Source of the DNA: Enterobacteriaceae bacterium ESL0689
GTDB taxonomy: Bacteria; Pseudomonadota; Gammaproteobacteria; Enterobacterales; Enterobacteriaceae
Length of the DNA stretch: 64,000 nucleotides
Direction: 5' to 3'
NCBI GenBank assembly: GCA_029433525.1
Contig: JAQTIF010000001.1
Coordinates: 186,001 to 250,000, forward strand
Part shown: positions 1 through 10,690 of the stretch, one piece after another
How positions within the stretch are numbered: position 1 is the first letter of the stretch
Layout: the number at the start of each line of letters is the position of its first letter
The notes under the pieces: model-generated
What the model was told of the DNA's origin: nothing
Seen by the model: the letters and a program-made list of their open reading frames with translations, nothing else
The model's database searches: none
Program-made: the position numbers and the translations under genes

Positions 1-136
1 GGTTTCCCTTCTCCACATGTTCTATCTCAAAACTAACACCTTTTTCTGCCAGCACGATACGAACCTGATGACTATAGATATCAACCGGACCAGAAAATAG
101 CGTCATTACCGAACGTTTGTTGGCAGCGACAGCCAT
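1..136 (-). CDS. sspA: Stringent starvation protein A (partial, N-terminus only)
   Basis: Only the first 45 codons are inside the window; the gene continues past the left edge. The translation starts MAVAANKRSVMTLFSG and matches the start of E. coli SspA, a glutathione S-transferase-fold protein that binds RNA polymerase and helps stationary-phase and acid-stress transcription. A strong ribosome binding site (GGAGGT on the minus strand, 141-146) precedes the ATG. It lies downstream of rpsI in the same direction, the usual enterobacterial order rplM-rpsI-sspA-sspB, but a terminator at 391-415 separates them, so sspA probably has its own promoter within 137-390. Identification is secure despite the truncation by the window edge. 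Confidence 0.95.
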   Translation of the reverse strand, partial: MAVAANKRSVMTLFSGPVDIYSHQVRIVLAEKGVSFEIEHVEKGN

Positions 137-390
137 GAAAACCTCCAGGTATATTTAAAATTTTGTACCGTTACCCGCCACACAGGTGGCTGATCAGATA
201 TAAAAAAACCCATTCACGGAAGATCACTCTGCTTGCGACCAAAAAAAACGATCATCCGCCATTGAGCATCAATAAAATTAGCGGTTAGTTTACCAGATCC
301 GGGCAGCATTGTGGTGAAGGGATGACGGAAATACTAAAAATGTAGTAATAACAGACAGTTTTATTATAAATAACAGTGATTCACCCATAA

Positions 391-415
391 AAAAACCCGC
401 CAGAGCGGGTTTTTT
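391..415 (-). terminator. Rho-independent terminator after rpsI
   Basis: Perfect 10-bp stem (AAAAACCCGC / GCGGGTTTTT) around a CAGA loop, with an A run on one side and a T run on the other, 29 bases past the rpsI stop. It would end the rplM-rpsI transcript and could work in both directions. Confidence 0.9.
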
Positions 416-443
416 CGCTAACCATTTTATCGAGATAAAAAAA

Positions 444-1691
<1,248 letters not shown>

Positions 1692-2090
1692 ATGACCTGG
1701 GAATATGCGCTAGCCGGGTTAGTTGTCGGTATCATTATCGGTGCCGTCGCTATGCGTTTCGGTAATCGAAAACTACGCCAGCAACAGGCGCTACAGTGTG
1801 AACTGGAAAAGAACAAAAACGAGCTTGAAGGTTATCGTAAAGAGTTGATCAGTCATTTTGCCCGTAGCGCAGAACTGCTGGATAATATGGCCGATGACTA
1901 TCGCCAGCTGTATCAACATATGGCAAAAAGCTCCAGTAATTTATTACCTGAGACAATGGCGGATGCCAATCCATTCCGTCACCATCTGGCAGACTCAGAA
2001 GCAGGGAACGATCAAGCCCCGGTACAGATGCCTCGCGACTATTCTGAAGGCGCATCAGGCTTGTTACGTGGCGATGCCAAACGCGACTGA
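1692..2090 (+). CDS. zapG: Z-ring associated envelope protein ZapG (YhcB)
   Basis: 132 residues. Residues 5-24 form a single glycine-rich N-terminal membrane helix (ALAGLVVGIIIGAVAMRFG), followed by a charged coiled coil (about 28-85) and the conserved C-terminal patch PVQMPRDYSEGASGLL. This is the YhcB/ZapG family, an inner-membrane protein linking cell division, the elongasome and envelope synthesis. The ATG at 1692 is chosen over an upstream in-frame start at 1602 because it follows AGGAG with good spacing and matches E. coli. In E. coli degQ follows; here degS follows directly. Confidence 0.96.
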   Translation: MTWEYALAGLVVGIIIGAVAMRFGNRKLRQQQALQCELEKNKNELEGYRKELISHFARSAELLDNMADDYRQLYQHMAKSSSNLLPETMADANPFRHHLADSEAGNDQAPVQMPRDYSEGASGLLRGDAKRD

Positions 2091-2117
2091 TCATTCACGA
2101 TCTGCCCACCTGTCATT

Positions 2118-2137
2118 CGGGCGCAAGGCTGCGCCCG
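2118..2137 (+). terminator. GC-rich hairpin after zapG
   Basis: Perfect 8-bp stem (CGGGCGCA / TGCGCCCG) with a 4-base loop, 27 bases after the zapG stop. No T run follows, so it may be a pause, RNA-stability element or weak terminator rather than a classic terminator. Confidence 0.45.
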
Positions 2138-2224
2138 TGATACGATCAGAGCGCGCTGGCAGTACGATGACAGCGTAACTCATGTTATGCTGTCTGGCAT
2201 TTATTCATCAACGATATCTCGATC

Positions 2225-3286
2225 ATGCCTGGAAAGCTTTTACGTTCTGCGCTCATCGGTTTGCTTGCTGGCATGGTGCTTCTGGCGGCGATCCCCTCAT
2301 TGTATCAATCAGGTTCGTCACAGCCCGTCAGCTATGATAGTACCCATGAGTCTCCCGTAAGCTATAACACAGCCGTTCATCGCGCAGCACCTGCGGTCGT
2401 CAACGTTTATAACCGGGCGCTTTCCGGCACCAGTCACAATCAATTGACGCTCGGTTCAGGTGTGATTATGGATCAGCGTGGATACATTCTGACCAATAAA
2501 CATGTGATTAACGATGCAGATCAAATTATCGTTGCCCTGCAAGACGGTCATATCTTTGAAGCGCTGCTGGTCGGTTCAGATACCCTGACTGATCTGGCGG
2601 TATTAAAAATTAACGCGAATACCAGTTTACCCGTTATTCCGATTAATCCGGCGCGAATACCTCGTATTGGCGATGTCGTCCTGGCGATTGGTAATCCCTA
2701 TAATCTCGGACAGACAATCACTCAGGGGATCATCAGCGCCACGGGTCGTTCCGGTCTGAACACCACCGGGCGACAAAATTTCCTGCAAACAGATGCCTCA
2801 ATTAACCACGGTAATTCCGGCGGTGCATTGATCAATTCACTCGGTGAACTGATGGGAATCAACACGCTCTCCTTTGATAAAAGCAATGACGGCGAAACAC
2901 CAGAAGGTATCGGCTTTGCTATTCCCTTCCAGCTGGCGACCAAAATCATGAACAAACTAATTCGCGACGGGCGGGTTATTCGTGGCTATATCGGTATCAG
3001 TGGACGCGAGATGATACCGCAGCATATACAGGGAAACAGTGGCATTAACCCATTGCAGGGGATTGTCGTCAATGATGTCACCCCCGATGGGCCCGCGGCT
3101 CACGCCGGTATCCGCGCCAGCGATGTGATTATTTCAGTCAATAACAAGCCCGCCGTTTCTGCCCTCGAAACGATGGATCAGGTGGCAGAAATTCGTCCTG
3201 GTTCAGAAATTCCGATAGTCATCATTCGCAACGACAAAAAAATCCTGCTCCATGTCACGGTTCAGGAGTACCCGATGACCAATTAA
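2225..3286 (+). CDS. degS: Site-1 protease DegS, sigma-E stress sensor
   Basis: 353 residues (E. coli DegS 355). An N-terminal signal anchor (about residues 6-25) holds the trypsin-like protease on the periplasmic face of the inner membrane. The catalytic triad is visible as H in NKHVIND, D in LTDLAVL and S in HGNSGGAL, followed by one PDZ domain (GIVVNDVTPDGPAAHAGI). DegS is activated by misfolded porin C-termini and makes the first cut in RseA, releasing sigma E. A single PDZ domain and the uncleaved anchor separate it from DegP/DegQ. No strong ribosome binding site is seen before the ATG. Confidence 0.97.
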   Translation: MPGKLLRSALIGLLAGMVLLAAIPSLYQSGSSQPVSYDSTHESPVSYNTAVHRAAPAVVNVYNRALSGTSHNQLTLGSGVIMDQRGYILTNKHVINDADQIIVALQDGHIFEALLVGSDTLTDLAVLKINANTSLPVIPINPARIPRIGDVVLAIGNPYNLGQTITQGIISATGRSGLNTTGRQNFLQTDASINHGNSGGALINSLGELMGINTLSFDKSNDGETPEGIGFAIPFQLATKIMNKLIRDGRVIRGYIGISGREMIPQHIQGNSGINPLQGIVVNDVTPDGPAAHAGIRASDVIISVNNKPAVSALETMDQVAEIRPGSEIPIVIIRNDKKILLHVTVQEYPMTN

Positions 3287-3288
3287 CT

Positions 3289-3325
3289 CAATCAACAACC
3301 GAAGAAAAACGCCGGTTGTTGATTG
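3289..3325. terminator. Bidirectional hairpin between degS and mdh
   Basis: A perfect 13-bp inverted repeat (CAATCAACAACCG / CGGTTGTTGATTG) with an 11-base loop, lying between the convergent stops of degS and mdh. It lacks a long T run, but position and stem length fit a shared terminator. Confidence 0.65.
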
Positions 3326-3333
3326 AATACACC

Positions 3334-4272
3334 TTATTGGTCAATAAATTTTTCACCCATCGCGATGTCTTTTTGCAGGGTATCCTGCATATTTTCCAGC
3401 GCCTGTTGCTCAAAGGCGCTAAGTTTGCCAATCGGTCGGCGCTCTTCTATCCCCTTTTTCCCTAACAATAAGGGTTGTGAGAAGAAACGTGCGTAGCGCC
3501 CATCACCTTCCACATAGGCATACTCGATAACGCCTTTCTTCCCCTGCAGTGCCTGTACTAAAGATAAAGTAAAGTGAGCTGCCGCCTGTGCCATCGACAA
3601 TGTTGCCGATCCCCCTCCTGCTTTGGCCTCCACCACCTCAGTACCGGCATTCTGAATCCGCTTCGTCAAATCAGCCACTTCCTGTTCACTGAAACTCACT
3701 CCGGCCACCTGGGATAATAATGGCAGAATCGTCACCCCGGAATGGCCGCCAATCACGGGCACAGAGATACTATTAGCTGGTCGTCCTTTCAGCTCAGCAA
3801 CAAATGTTTGCGCACGAATCACGTCTAATGTCGTGACACCAAACAGTTTATTTTTGTTGTAAACCCCCGCTTTCTTCAACACCTCTGCGGCAATAGCTAC
3901 CATCGTATTCACTGGGTTGGTAATGACAGCAATACAGGCTTGTGGACAGGTTTTTGCAATCTGTTGTATCAGATTCTTAACGATCCCAGCGTTGATATTA
4001 AAGAGATCAGCACGATCCATACCCGGCTTGCGGGCGATACCCGCAGAAATCAATACCACATCAGCGCCTGCCAGTGCCGGAGTGGCATCTTCACCGCAAA
4101 ACCCCCTGATTTTTACATCACCAGGAATATGGCTAAGATCCACCGCGATGCCTGGCGTGATCGGTGCGATATCGTATAGCGAAAGTTCTGAGCCTGAAGG
4201 TAATTGGGTCTTAAGTAACAGGGCAAGTGCCTGACCAATCCCGCCAGCCGCGCCAAGGACTGCAACTTTCAT
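3334..4272 (-). CDS. mdh: Malate dehydrogenase
   Basis: 312 residues, identical in length to E. coli Mdh. The N-terminal Rossmann motif is GAAGGIGQ (8-15). Substrate-binding arginines are in VARKPGM-like IARKPGMDR and the catalytic histidine in [10 protein letters not shown]. It interconverts malate and oxaloacetate with NAD in the TCA cycle. Convergent with degS and divergent from argR, as in other enterics, with a 386-base regulatory gap to argR. Confidence 0.98.
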   Translation of the reverse strand: MKVAVLGAAGGIGQALALLLKTQLPSGSELSLYDIAPITPGIAVDLSHIPGDVKIRGFCGEDATPALAGADVVLISAGIARKPGMDRADLFNINAGIVKNLIQQIAKTCPQACIAVITNPVNTMVAIAAEVLKKAGVYNKNKLFGVTTLDVIRAQTFVAELKGRPANSISVPVIGGHSGVTILPLLSQVAGVSFSEQEVADLTKRIQNAGTEVVEAKAGGGSATLSMAQAAAHFTLSLVQALQGKKGVIEYAYVEGDGRYARFFSQPLLLGKKGIEERRPIGKLSAFEQQALENMQDTLQKDIAMGEKFIDQ

Positions 4273-4594
4273 TCTAAGCTCCTTATTATGAGTAATATTG
4301 TCGTTTACTCCCCCGGGGCAAAATCTTAGCGTATATGTCCGAACAACAGGATCAGGGAGGTCAAGATCTCAGCAACCTGTTTCCCCTGCAATTAATCGCC
4401 CAATAAAACGGAGTATCAACCCCTATTATTCGTTCCAGGGCAACCGGTTCATTCCACCAAACAATACCCTATAATGGCACTTAATTTACCCTTAGCATTT
4501 TTTATATACTGTGATAAGCACAGGGTTCGTATCAGAATAATTATCTAAAAAAACTTAATTAACAATATTATAAACCACGAGCCTGTCAGCAGGC

Positions 4595-4630
4595 ATTGCA
4601 TAAAAATTCATTTTTATGCATTATGATAAT
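4595..4630. promoter_or_regulatory. Tandem ARG boxes in the argR promoter
   Basis: Two adjacent 18-bp imperfect palindromes, TTGCATAAAAATTCAT and TTTATGCATTATGATAAT, match the TNTGAATWWWWATTCANA-type ARG box bound by arginine-ArgR hexamers. They lie 29-64 bases before the argR start, which supports autoregulation as in E. coli. The exact boundaries are judged by eye. Confidence 0.7.
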
Positions 4631-4658
4631 GTTTTTATTCTTATTATCCGGATAACCT

Positions 4659-5129
4659 ATGCGCAGTTCGACAAAGCAAGAAAAGCTGGTTAAAGCATTT
4701 AAACTACTGCTTAAAGAAGAAAAATTCAGCTCCCAAAGCGAGATCGTTCAGGCATTGCAGGAACAAGGGTTCGATAATATCAATCAATCCAAGATATCTC
4801 GTATGCTCACCAAATCGGGCGCAGTACGTACCCGTAATGCCAAAATGGAAATGGTCTATTGCCTGCCGGCTGAACCCGGTGTCCCGACGACATCAAGTCC
4901 GCTGCGAAATCTGGTGCTGGATATCGACTATAACCATGCGGTGGTGGTGATCCATACCAGCCCAGGCGCTGCCCAGCTCATTGCGCGTCTTCTTGACTCG
5001 CTGGGTAAAGCCGAAGGTATTCTTGGCAGCATTGCTGGCGATGATACCATCTTTACCACACCCACTCAGGATTATACTGTCAAAGATCTGTACGACACGA
5101 TCCTTGTCCTGTTTGATCAGGAGCTCTGA
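4659..5129 (+). CDS. argR: Arginine repressor
   Basis: 156 residues, the family length. The N-terminal winged helix-turn-helix includes [19 protein letters not shown], and the C-terminal oligomerisation and arginine-binding domain includes [10 protein letters not shown]-like [10 protein letters not shown]. With arginine it represses the arg regulon and acts as an accessory factor in XerCD recombination. Preceded by two ARG boxes and followed by a strong hairpin, so it is a single-gene unit. In E. coli yhcN-aaeXAB come next; here tldD follows, convergent. Confidence 0.98.
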   Translation: MRSSTKQEKLVKAFKLLLKEEKFSSQSEIVQALQEQGFDNINQSKISRMLTKSGAVRTRNAKMEMVYCLPAEPGVPTTSSPLRNLVLDIDYNHAVVVIHTSPGAAQLIARLLDSLGKAEGILGSIAGDDTIFTTPTQDYTVKDLYDTILVLFDQEL

Positions 5130-5135
5130 ATGCCT

Positions 5136-5161
5136 CGCCCTCTGGTGACCACCAGAGGGCG
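5136..5161 (+). terminator. Hairpin after argR
   Basis: Perfect 11-bp stem (CGCCCTCTGGT / ACCAGAGGGCG) with a 4-base loop, starting 7 bases after the argR stop, followed by a short T tract (CTTTTG). Likely argR terminator. Confidence 0.75.
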
Positions 5162-5210
5162 CAGCTTTTGATTCAGAAAATGGCGGCGGGAAGCAAAATG
5201 GATCGCTGGG

Positions 5211-6656
5211 TCAGGCTGTTCCGCCAATCGTAAGCTTATCTACCTTCAGTGTCGGCTGACCCACGCCCACCGGGACACTCTGTCCCTCTTTGCCGCACAT
5301 CCCGACCCCTTTATCCAGCATCAGATCATTACCCACCATCGAAACCTGTTGCATGGTTTCAATGCCGGAGCCAATCAGTGTCGCGCCTTTTACCGCCGTC
5401 GTGATGCGGCCTTTTTCGATCAGATAGGCTTCTGCGGTCGAGAATACAAACTTCCCGGAGGTAATATCGACCTGACCACCGGCAAAGTTGGGCGCATAGA
5501 TGCCATAATCCACCGATTCAATAATCTCCTGCGGCGTAGATTTCCCGCCCAGCATATAGGTATTTGTCATTCGTGGCATCGGTAAATGGGCATAAGACTC
5601 ACGGCGGCCATTCCCTGTTGGCGCGACACCCATTAAACGCGCATTGAGCTTATCCTGCATATAACCTTTGAGAATGCCATTTTCAATCAATACGTTATAT
5701 TGTCCCGGTGTGCCTTCATCATCAATGGCCAGCGAGCCACGACGATCCGCTATCGTACCATCATCGACGATGGTACACAGCGCAGAGGTCACCTGCTCAC
5801 CCATATGACCACTGAATACGGATGTGCCACGACGGTTGAAATCACCTTCGAGGCCGTGACCAACCGCTTCATGCAGTAATACCCCTGGCCAGCCAGCACC
5901 GAGCACCACTGGCAGCGTACCTGCGGGTGCGGCTACAGCAGACAAATTGACCAGCGCGATACGCACGGCTTCTTTCGCCCAGGCATCGGCACGAACCTCT
6001 CCATTTTCAGGCATAAGGAAATAATCATAACCAAAGCGACCGCCTCCCCCACTGGAACCGTGTTCACGCTTACCTTTCTCTTCCACCAGCACACTGATAG
6101 ACAAGCGTACCAGTGGCCGAATATCAGCCGCCAGGGTGCCATCTGTTGCCGCCACCAGTATTAACTCATAAATGCCACTCAGACTGGCAGAAACACGCTG
6201 GACGCGCTGATCAGCGGCGCGAGCGACCTTATCCACACGGCGTAAGATATCCAGTTTTTCTTCACGACTCATGCTGGATAAGGGATCGCTATGGCTATAC
6301 AACAGGTTATGTTCTACCGGGCCCAGGGCGTGTACCAGTCCCTCACCCTTATCCCGGACAATCGTGCGTGCCGCCTGAGCACTCTGTTCGAGCGCCTGGA
6401 GGCTGATTTGATCCGCGTAAGCAAAACCGGTTTTCTCTCCGCTGACAGCACGTACCCCAACACCCTGATCAATGTTGTACGAACCTTCTTTAATGATGCT
6501 GTCTTCCAGCCCCCAGGATTCGTGATATCGCGACTGGAAATAGAGATCGCCATAATCCACACGACGCTCGGTCAGTTGCCCAAGAATGGCAAACAGATCC
6601 TGATGATTCAGGCCATTTACCGCCAGTAATTGTTCGCTTACCCGCTTCAGACTCAT
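5211..6656 (-). CDS. tldD: Metalloprotease subunit TldD
   Basis: 481 residues from the start [11 protein letters not shown], equal to E. coli TldD. An upstream in-frame ATG adds five residues and is not conserved. The zinc motif HEAVGH lies near the middle (about residue 262) and the downstream [10 protein letters not shown] block is conserved. TldD pairs with TldE (PmbA) to form a heterodimeric peptidase that degrades unfolded peptides, matures microcin B17 and affects CcdA turnover. It is the last gene of the rng-yhdP-tldD block; the TldE gene is not in this window. Confidence 0.97.
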   Translation of the reverse strand: MSLKRVSEQLLAVNGLNHQDLFAILGQLTERRVDYGDLYFQSRYHESWGLEDSIIKEGSYNIDQGVGVRAVSGEKTGFAYADQISLQALEQSAQAARTIVRDKGEGLVHALGPVEHNLLYSHSDPLSSMSREEKLDILRRVDKVARAADQRVQRVSASLSGIYELILVAATDGTLAADIRPLVRLSISVLVEEKGKREHGSSGGGGRFGYDYFLMPENGEVRADAWAKEAVRIALVNLSAVAAPAGTLPVVLGAGWPGVLLHEAVGHGLEGDFNRRGTSVFSGHMGEQVTSALCTIVDDGTIADRRGSLAIDDEGTPGQYNVLIENGILKGYMQDKLNARLMGVAPTGNGRRESYAHLPMPRMTNTYMLGGKSTPQEIIESVDYGIYAPNFAGGQVDITSGKFVFSTAEAYLIEKGRITTAVKGATLIGSGIETMQQVSMVGNDLMLDKGVGMCGKEGQSVPVGVGQPTLKVDKLTIGGTA

Positions 6657-6822
6657 TGTTATGCTACTCATTAATGACCGCTTATCCAGCGGAAAGGAAA
6701 AGGTTAGAATTATTCAGGTTGCATCACGGCAGCACATGATAACATCGCCGCTGACCTGTCAACGGTATTTCTGCACCCCAGCCGTCTGGAGAATAACAGA
6801 TATACCGGGTTTGCAGCCCCCG

Positions 6823-9800
6823 TCAAGCACCATTCGACTGAGGCGGCAGCTCATTAATCCGTGGCTGATCAAGCGGCCCGGTAATGTGATAGCGCAAGAT
6901 AGAAACTTTATGCCACAATGGCCCCAGTACCTTGCTGGCAGCAAAAACGGCCGCCCCTGCTATTGGATTAATAACAAAAGCCGTTGCCACCCCGACAGTC
7001 GCTGAGATCTCTGGCGCGACCACCGCCTGTAAGTCAAGCTGACTGCGCGCAAGATCAATCGTGCCTTTAATGGCAATATCGGCCTCCAGGCCGTCCACCA
7101 GCGTGTCATCGGTATTCATCACACCTTCTTTCAGGTGGGCGGTACTGTGAATCGAATCGAAATAGAAACCTTCGCTAAAGGTATCATTAAAATCGAAACG
7201 CAGTTTGCGCAACAGGGCGTCGGCACTTAACAAACGCAGTAGCTGCCCGGCATGCCCACTGCTGAAGTCAGTAAACTCCCCTTTGCCAAGATGGCTTTGT
7301 AGTATCCCATTGAGCGATCGGATATCCGGTTGCCACGGCGGCGCACGCCAGCTTAAATCATAACGGATATCGAATGGGGCACCTTTTACCGGTGCAGATA
7401 TCGCGAAGAAGCTCGCCAGCGTATCCGTTTTACTGCCATAGAGTTTTCCTTTCAAAGCGGTACGCTGATGACCCGGCACATTAGACCATTCCCCCTCGGC
7501 ACTCAGGCGGCCAAATCCGGTATCTATCAGCCCATTGCTCAACGCCAGGGTATCGCCTTTAATCGAAAAATCGCCCTCGATGCGCCCATATTTTTGTCCC
7601 CATAGCCAGCATTCGGCGCAGCGGAGTTGTAGATCCGGCCAGCCATGAAAACTGATGTGGCTTTCCGCAGTATGATCCGTGTTCTTATCACTGTCTTGTA
7701 ATGACGTCGGGTTATAATACAGATAGTGAATCACCGCCAGCCAGGGGGCATGTTGACGTATTGTCAGCTCCGCATTCATCTCCTGCGCACGGGCAGTAAT
7801 GCGCAGGTCGCTGTTCTCTTCCTGACTCACCAGTCGCAGATTATTCCAGTGTTGTCCGCCAAGTGTCAGTAACGGGGTATGGAAAGTGATACGTTGCGGA
7901 AAGATAACTTTGCTGTCAGTGTTACTGGCCGCACTCTGCTGCAATAGTGGCAGCCATGCCATACCGTCGATTGGCGGCATATTGATTTCAATACCCGCCG
8001 CCGGTAATGGCGCTTGCTTTTTACTCCCTGCGGTGACAATCGCCCTTTCCAGCATCAGCCTGTGCTTCAGCAACCAGCGGCTGTTAATGTGCGTTTCGCT
8101 CCCCATCGTTGCAGTTAAATTAAACTTTTTCTCCCCGCCGGTAACATTGATTTTGATCGGCAAAGGCTGGCCTGCCCGTTTATTCAACGGAGAAGGTAAG
8201 TGACTGCTTACATTTTTCAGATCACCATTAATATCGATCACGTAGCTCATATCACCGTGATACGGTAGCGCAATCGCCACGTTACCATCCCATAAGAGAT
8301 GACCGTTGACCGTATGATTGATCTCTTTGGGTAACAGACCGGTATGCGATGGTTGCCAGTCAGCATTCATGGCGACATTAACCTGATAGGATTTCTCACC
8401 TTCGGTGGTAGAAAAATCAAGCTGCAGCGGTTGATTAAACCAGCTGGCGCTCATCGTTTCACTTTGTAGCTCACCATTGGTAAAACGAAATTTACCGCTG
8501 AGGTTTTTCAGCGTGATATCAACCGGTTTGATAAACAACGTGTTATTTTGCAGGTCGACATCACCTGTCGCGGTCGTCAACTGACCATTGGTTGGAATAT
8601 CAAGATGTAAGCGAGCATTCACATCGCCATCCAGCTGCAGTTCATTAAGCGCCGCGCCGAGTGAAGTTTTCAGCGGTGTCTGCTGAAAGTAAGAGCCCAC
8701 ATCCTTTCCGGCTCCCTGTATATCGGCATCAATAAACAGTTTTCCTTGCGCATAATCCGGAAGCGCCAGATTAAGATGATGGGCACTGACATTGCCCAGC
8801 ATCACCTTATCCGCTTTTATCCACATGCCGTTGTTAACGAAATCCAGATTGATATTCAGATCAGTTAATGCTGGCCAGTCCGGCTGAAAAGCAAAAGTCC
8901 CATTTGATAAGGGCACAGCGACTTCAAACTGGCCTTCATTATGCAGATAGGGAAACTGCTGCGGGTTGCCACCGTAAACCAGGGTAGCATCGGTAGACTG
9001 GCCGCCTTTGATCGCGCTACTGAGATAATCAACCAGCTCTTTGCCCATTAAATTTTCCGGAAAATAACGCCATGCCTGACCGCCATCATTGGTGCTAATA
9101 CCGGCCAGAATGCTCAGCCACGGCGCATCCCCCACCGGTTGTAAATAACGGAATCCACCATGGGTTCGCACGCCCGTCGCCTGAATATCGATATTGCGTC
9201 CATCAAGCATAAAGCCATGTTCATTTTTCACCCAGTTCAGCGTGGCATCACCGCTGGCAATTTCCAGTGGCGCACGGAAAACCGTGGCATAAGGCATTTT
9301 CGCATCACTCATGCTGACATGCAGAGTGCCGCTTTCCAGGCTTCCGGCAATCTCTCCTGAAACATGTTCAGCGCCAGGTAACAGCTTCCATTGCTGCCAG
9401 GAGAAATCATGCCAGCGTCCCTGAAAACGGAGCGCCTGCGGTGCCTGCAGGGGAATATCCATCGCCAGCAGATCTATTTTTCCTCCCGGCTGCGTGGTAC
9501 GCCAGATCTGACTCAACTCAGGCAGCAGCTTATCGGCAATCGGTTGCAAACTGCTCAGTCGGTTCAGTTCAAGATGGCTGGCACGAACCCGTAACTCATC
9601 ATGAGAAACCGCCGTGCCGCTCTCCCCGGAAGGGAGCCATGCGATCACTAATGCCCCCTGCGGCCAGCCATCACCATCCAGCGTAATTCGGGTATCGGGG
9701 ATTCGTACGCCCCAGCCCTGACCGGCGCGAAAAATATGGGCTATCAGATTATCGACCGATAACTGATGAATCTGATGGTCTCCCCGCCAGCTGGCGCCGC

Positions 9801-10596
9801 CTTGTTTCAGCAGAAGGTCACCACTGGCAATATCTCCTTTGTCGATCGTCAGCCAGCCTTCAAGGCTAAAGCGTGCGTTCTGTAACGCGATATGATCCTG
9901 AGTCCAGCGGTTCAGCCATGGCTTAACATCAATATCGTTCGCCTGTAGCCAGATGTTTCCCTCGTTCAACAGCCCATTTTCGTCACGCAGATCCATCCGC
10001 ACCTGCATGGTGCCATGCTGACCATTGAAGCTGGTAAGGCTTAGCTCACCTTCTGCACGATGACGTTTGTCACCATTCAGCCACCGCAGCTGTGGCACGG
10101 TTAACTCCGCACGTTGACCGGAGAGTGTCAGAAAACTCAACTGGCTATCACGCAAGGTAAAACGATGAAACTGACGTAGAAAAAGATCACTGATCTGATC
10201 CGTTTCCAGATCATTATTGCTATCACTGACCTGCATGGGGGTATTAATATGAGCATTAAGCTGCCAGAAGGTGAGGTCACGAAATTGCCAGCGCATATGT
10301 AGCAAGCTTTGCCAGATATCCAGTGCCAGAGTGACCCGTTTAGCCGAAAGCTGCCCCCCTTCTTCCAGGCCAACTGTCACATCGTGAACATCAAGGACAG
10401 GGCCCGCGTTTTCCCAGTGGGCCTTCAGCTGTGATGCGTTGACAGGCATCCCCGAACGTCCGGAGATCGTTGCCAGCAGTTGTGGACGCCATGTGTCCAG
10501 CTGCGGCAATATGAGGTGCAGAGCACTCATCAGCAGTGCAACAATCACGGTTAACGTTACTGTGGCCAGTAATAATATTCTGCCCAGTCGCCTCAC
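6823..10596 (-). CDS. yhdP: AsmA-like intermembrane phospholipid transport protein YhdP
   Basis: 1257 residues (E. coli YhdP is about 1266). One N-terminal membrane helix (about 7-30), then a long repetitive beta-rich AsmA/DUF3971 region and a conserved C-terminal domain ending near PRINELPPQSNGA. With TamB and YdbH it forms the inner-to-outer membrane bridges that move phospholipid across the periplasm. It lies between rng and tldD in the same direction, as in E. coli. Many antisense and alternate-frame ORFs overlap it and are considered spurious. Confidence 0.96.
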   Translation of the reverse strand: MRRLGRILLLATVTLTVIVALLMSALHLILPQLDTWRPQLLATISGRSGMPVNASQLKAHWENAGPVLDVHDVTVGLEEGGQLSAKRVTLALDIWQSLLHMRWQFRDLTFWQLNAHINTPMQVSDSNNDLETDQISDLFLRQFHRFTLRDSQLSFLTLSGQRAELTVPQLRWLNGDKRHRAEGELSLTSFNGQHGTMQVRMDLRDENGLLNEGNIWLQANDIDVKPWLNRWTQDHIALQNARFSLEGWLTIDKGDIASGDLLLKQGGASWRGDHQIHQLSVDNLIAHIFRAGQGWGVRIPDTRITLDGDGWPQGALVIAWLPSGESGTAVSHDELRVRASHLELNRLSSLQPIADKLLPELSQIWRTTQPGGKIDLLAMDIPLQAPQALRFQGRWHDFSWQQWKLLPGAEHVSGEIAGSLESGTLHVSMSDAKMPYATVFRAPLEIASGDATLNWVKNEHGFMLDGRNIDIQATGVRTHGGFRYLQPVGDAPWLSILAGISTNDGGQAWRYFPENLMGKELVDYLSSAIKGGQSTDATLVYGGNPQQFPYLHNEGQFEVAVPLSNGTFAFQPDWPALTDLNINLDFVNNGMWIKADKVMLGNVSAHHLNLALPDYAQGKLFIDADIQGAGKDVGSYFQQTPLKTSLGAALNELQLDGDVNARLHLDIPTNGQLTTATGDVDLQNNTLFIKPVDITLKNLSGKFRFTNGELQSETMSASWFNQPLQLDFSTTEGEKSYQVNVAMNADWQPSHTGLLPKEINHTVNGHLLWDGNVAIALPYHGDMSYVIDINGDLKNVSSHLPSPLNKRAGQPLPIKINVTGGEKKFNLTATMGSETHINSRWLLKHRLMLERAIVTAGSKKQAPLPAAGIEINMPPIDGMAWLPLLQQSAASNTDSKVIFPQRITFHTPLLTLGGQHWNNLRLVSQEENSDLRITARAQEMNAELTIRQHAPWLAVIHYLYYNPTSLQDSDKNTDHTAESHISFHGWPDLQLRCAECWLWGQKYGRIEGDFSIKGDTLALSNGLIDTGFGRLSAEGEWSNVPGHQRTALKGKLYGSKTDTLASFFAISAPVKGAPFDIRYDLSWRAPPWQPDIRSLNGILQSHLGKGEFTDFSSGHAGQLLRLLSADALLRKLRFDFNDTFSEGFYFDSIHSTAHLKEGVMNTDDTLVDGLEADIAIKGTIDLARSQLDLQAVVAPEISATVGVATAFVINPIAGAAVFAASKVLGPLWHKVSILRYHITGPLDQPRINELPPQSNGA

Positions 10597-10690
10597 GCTT
10601 CTCTCCTTGCCTCGCCAGATTGCCTCTTGTCGCCTTTATGCCAGAGACAACGCTGCTATGTGACCCAATACCAGAGCAACGACATGATGA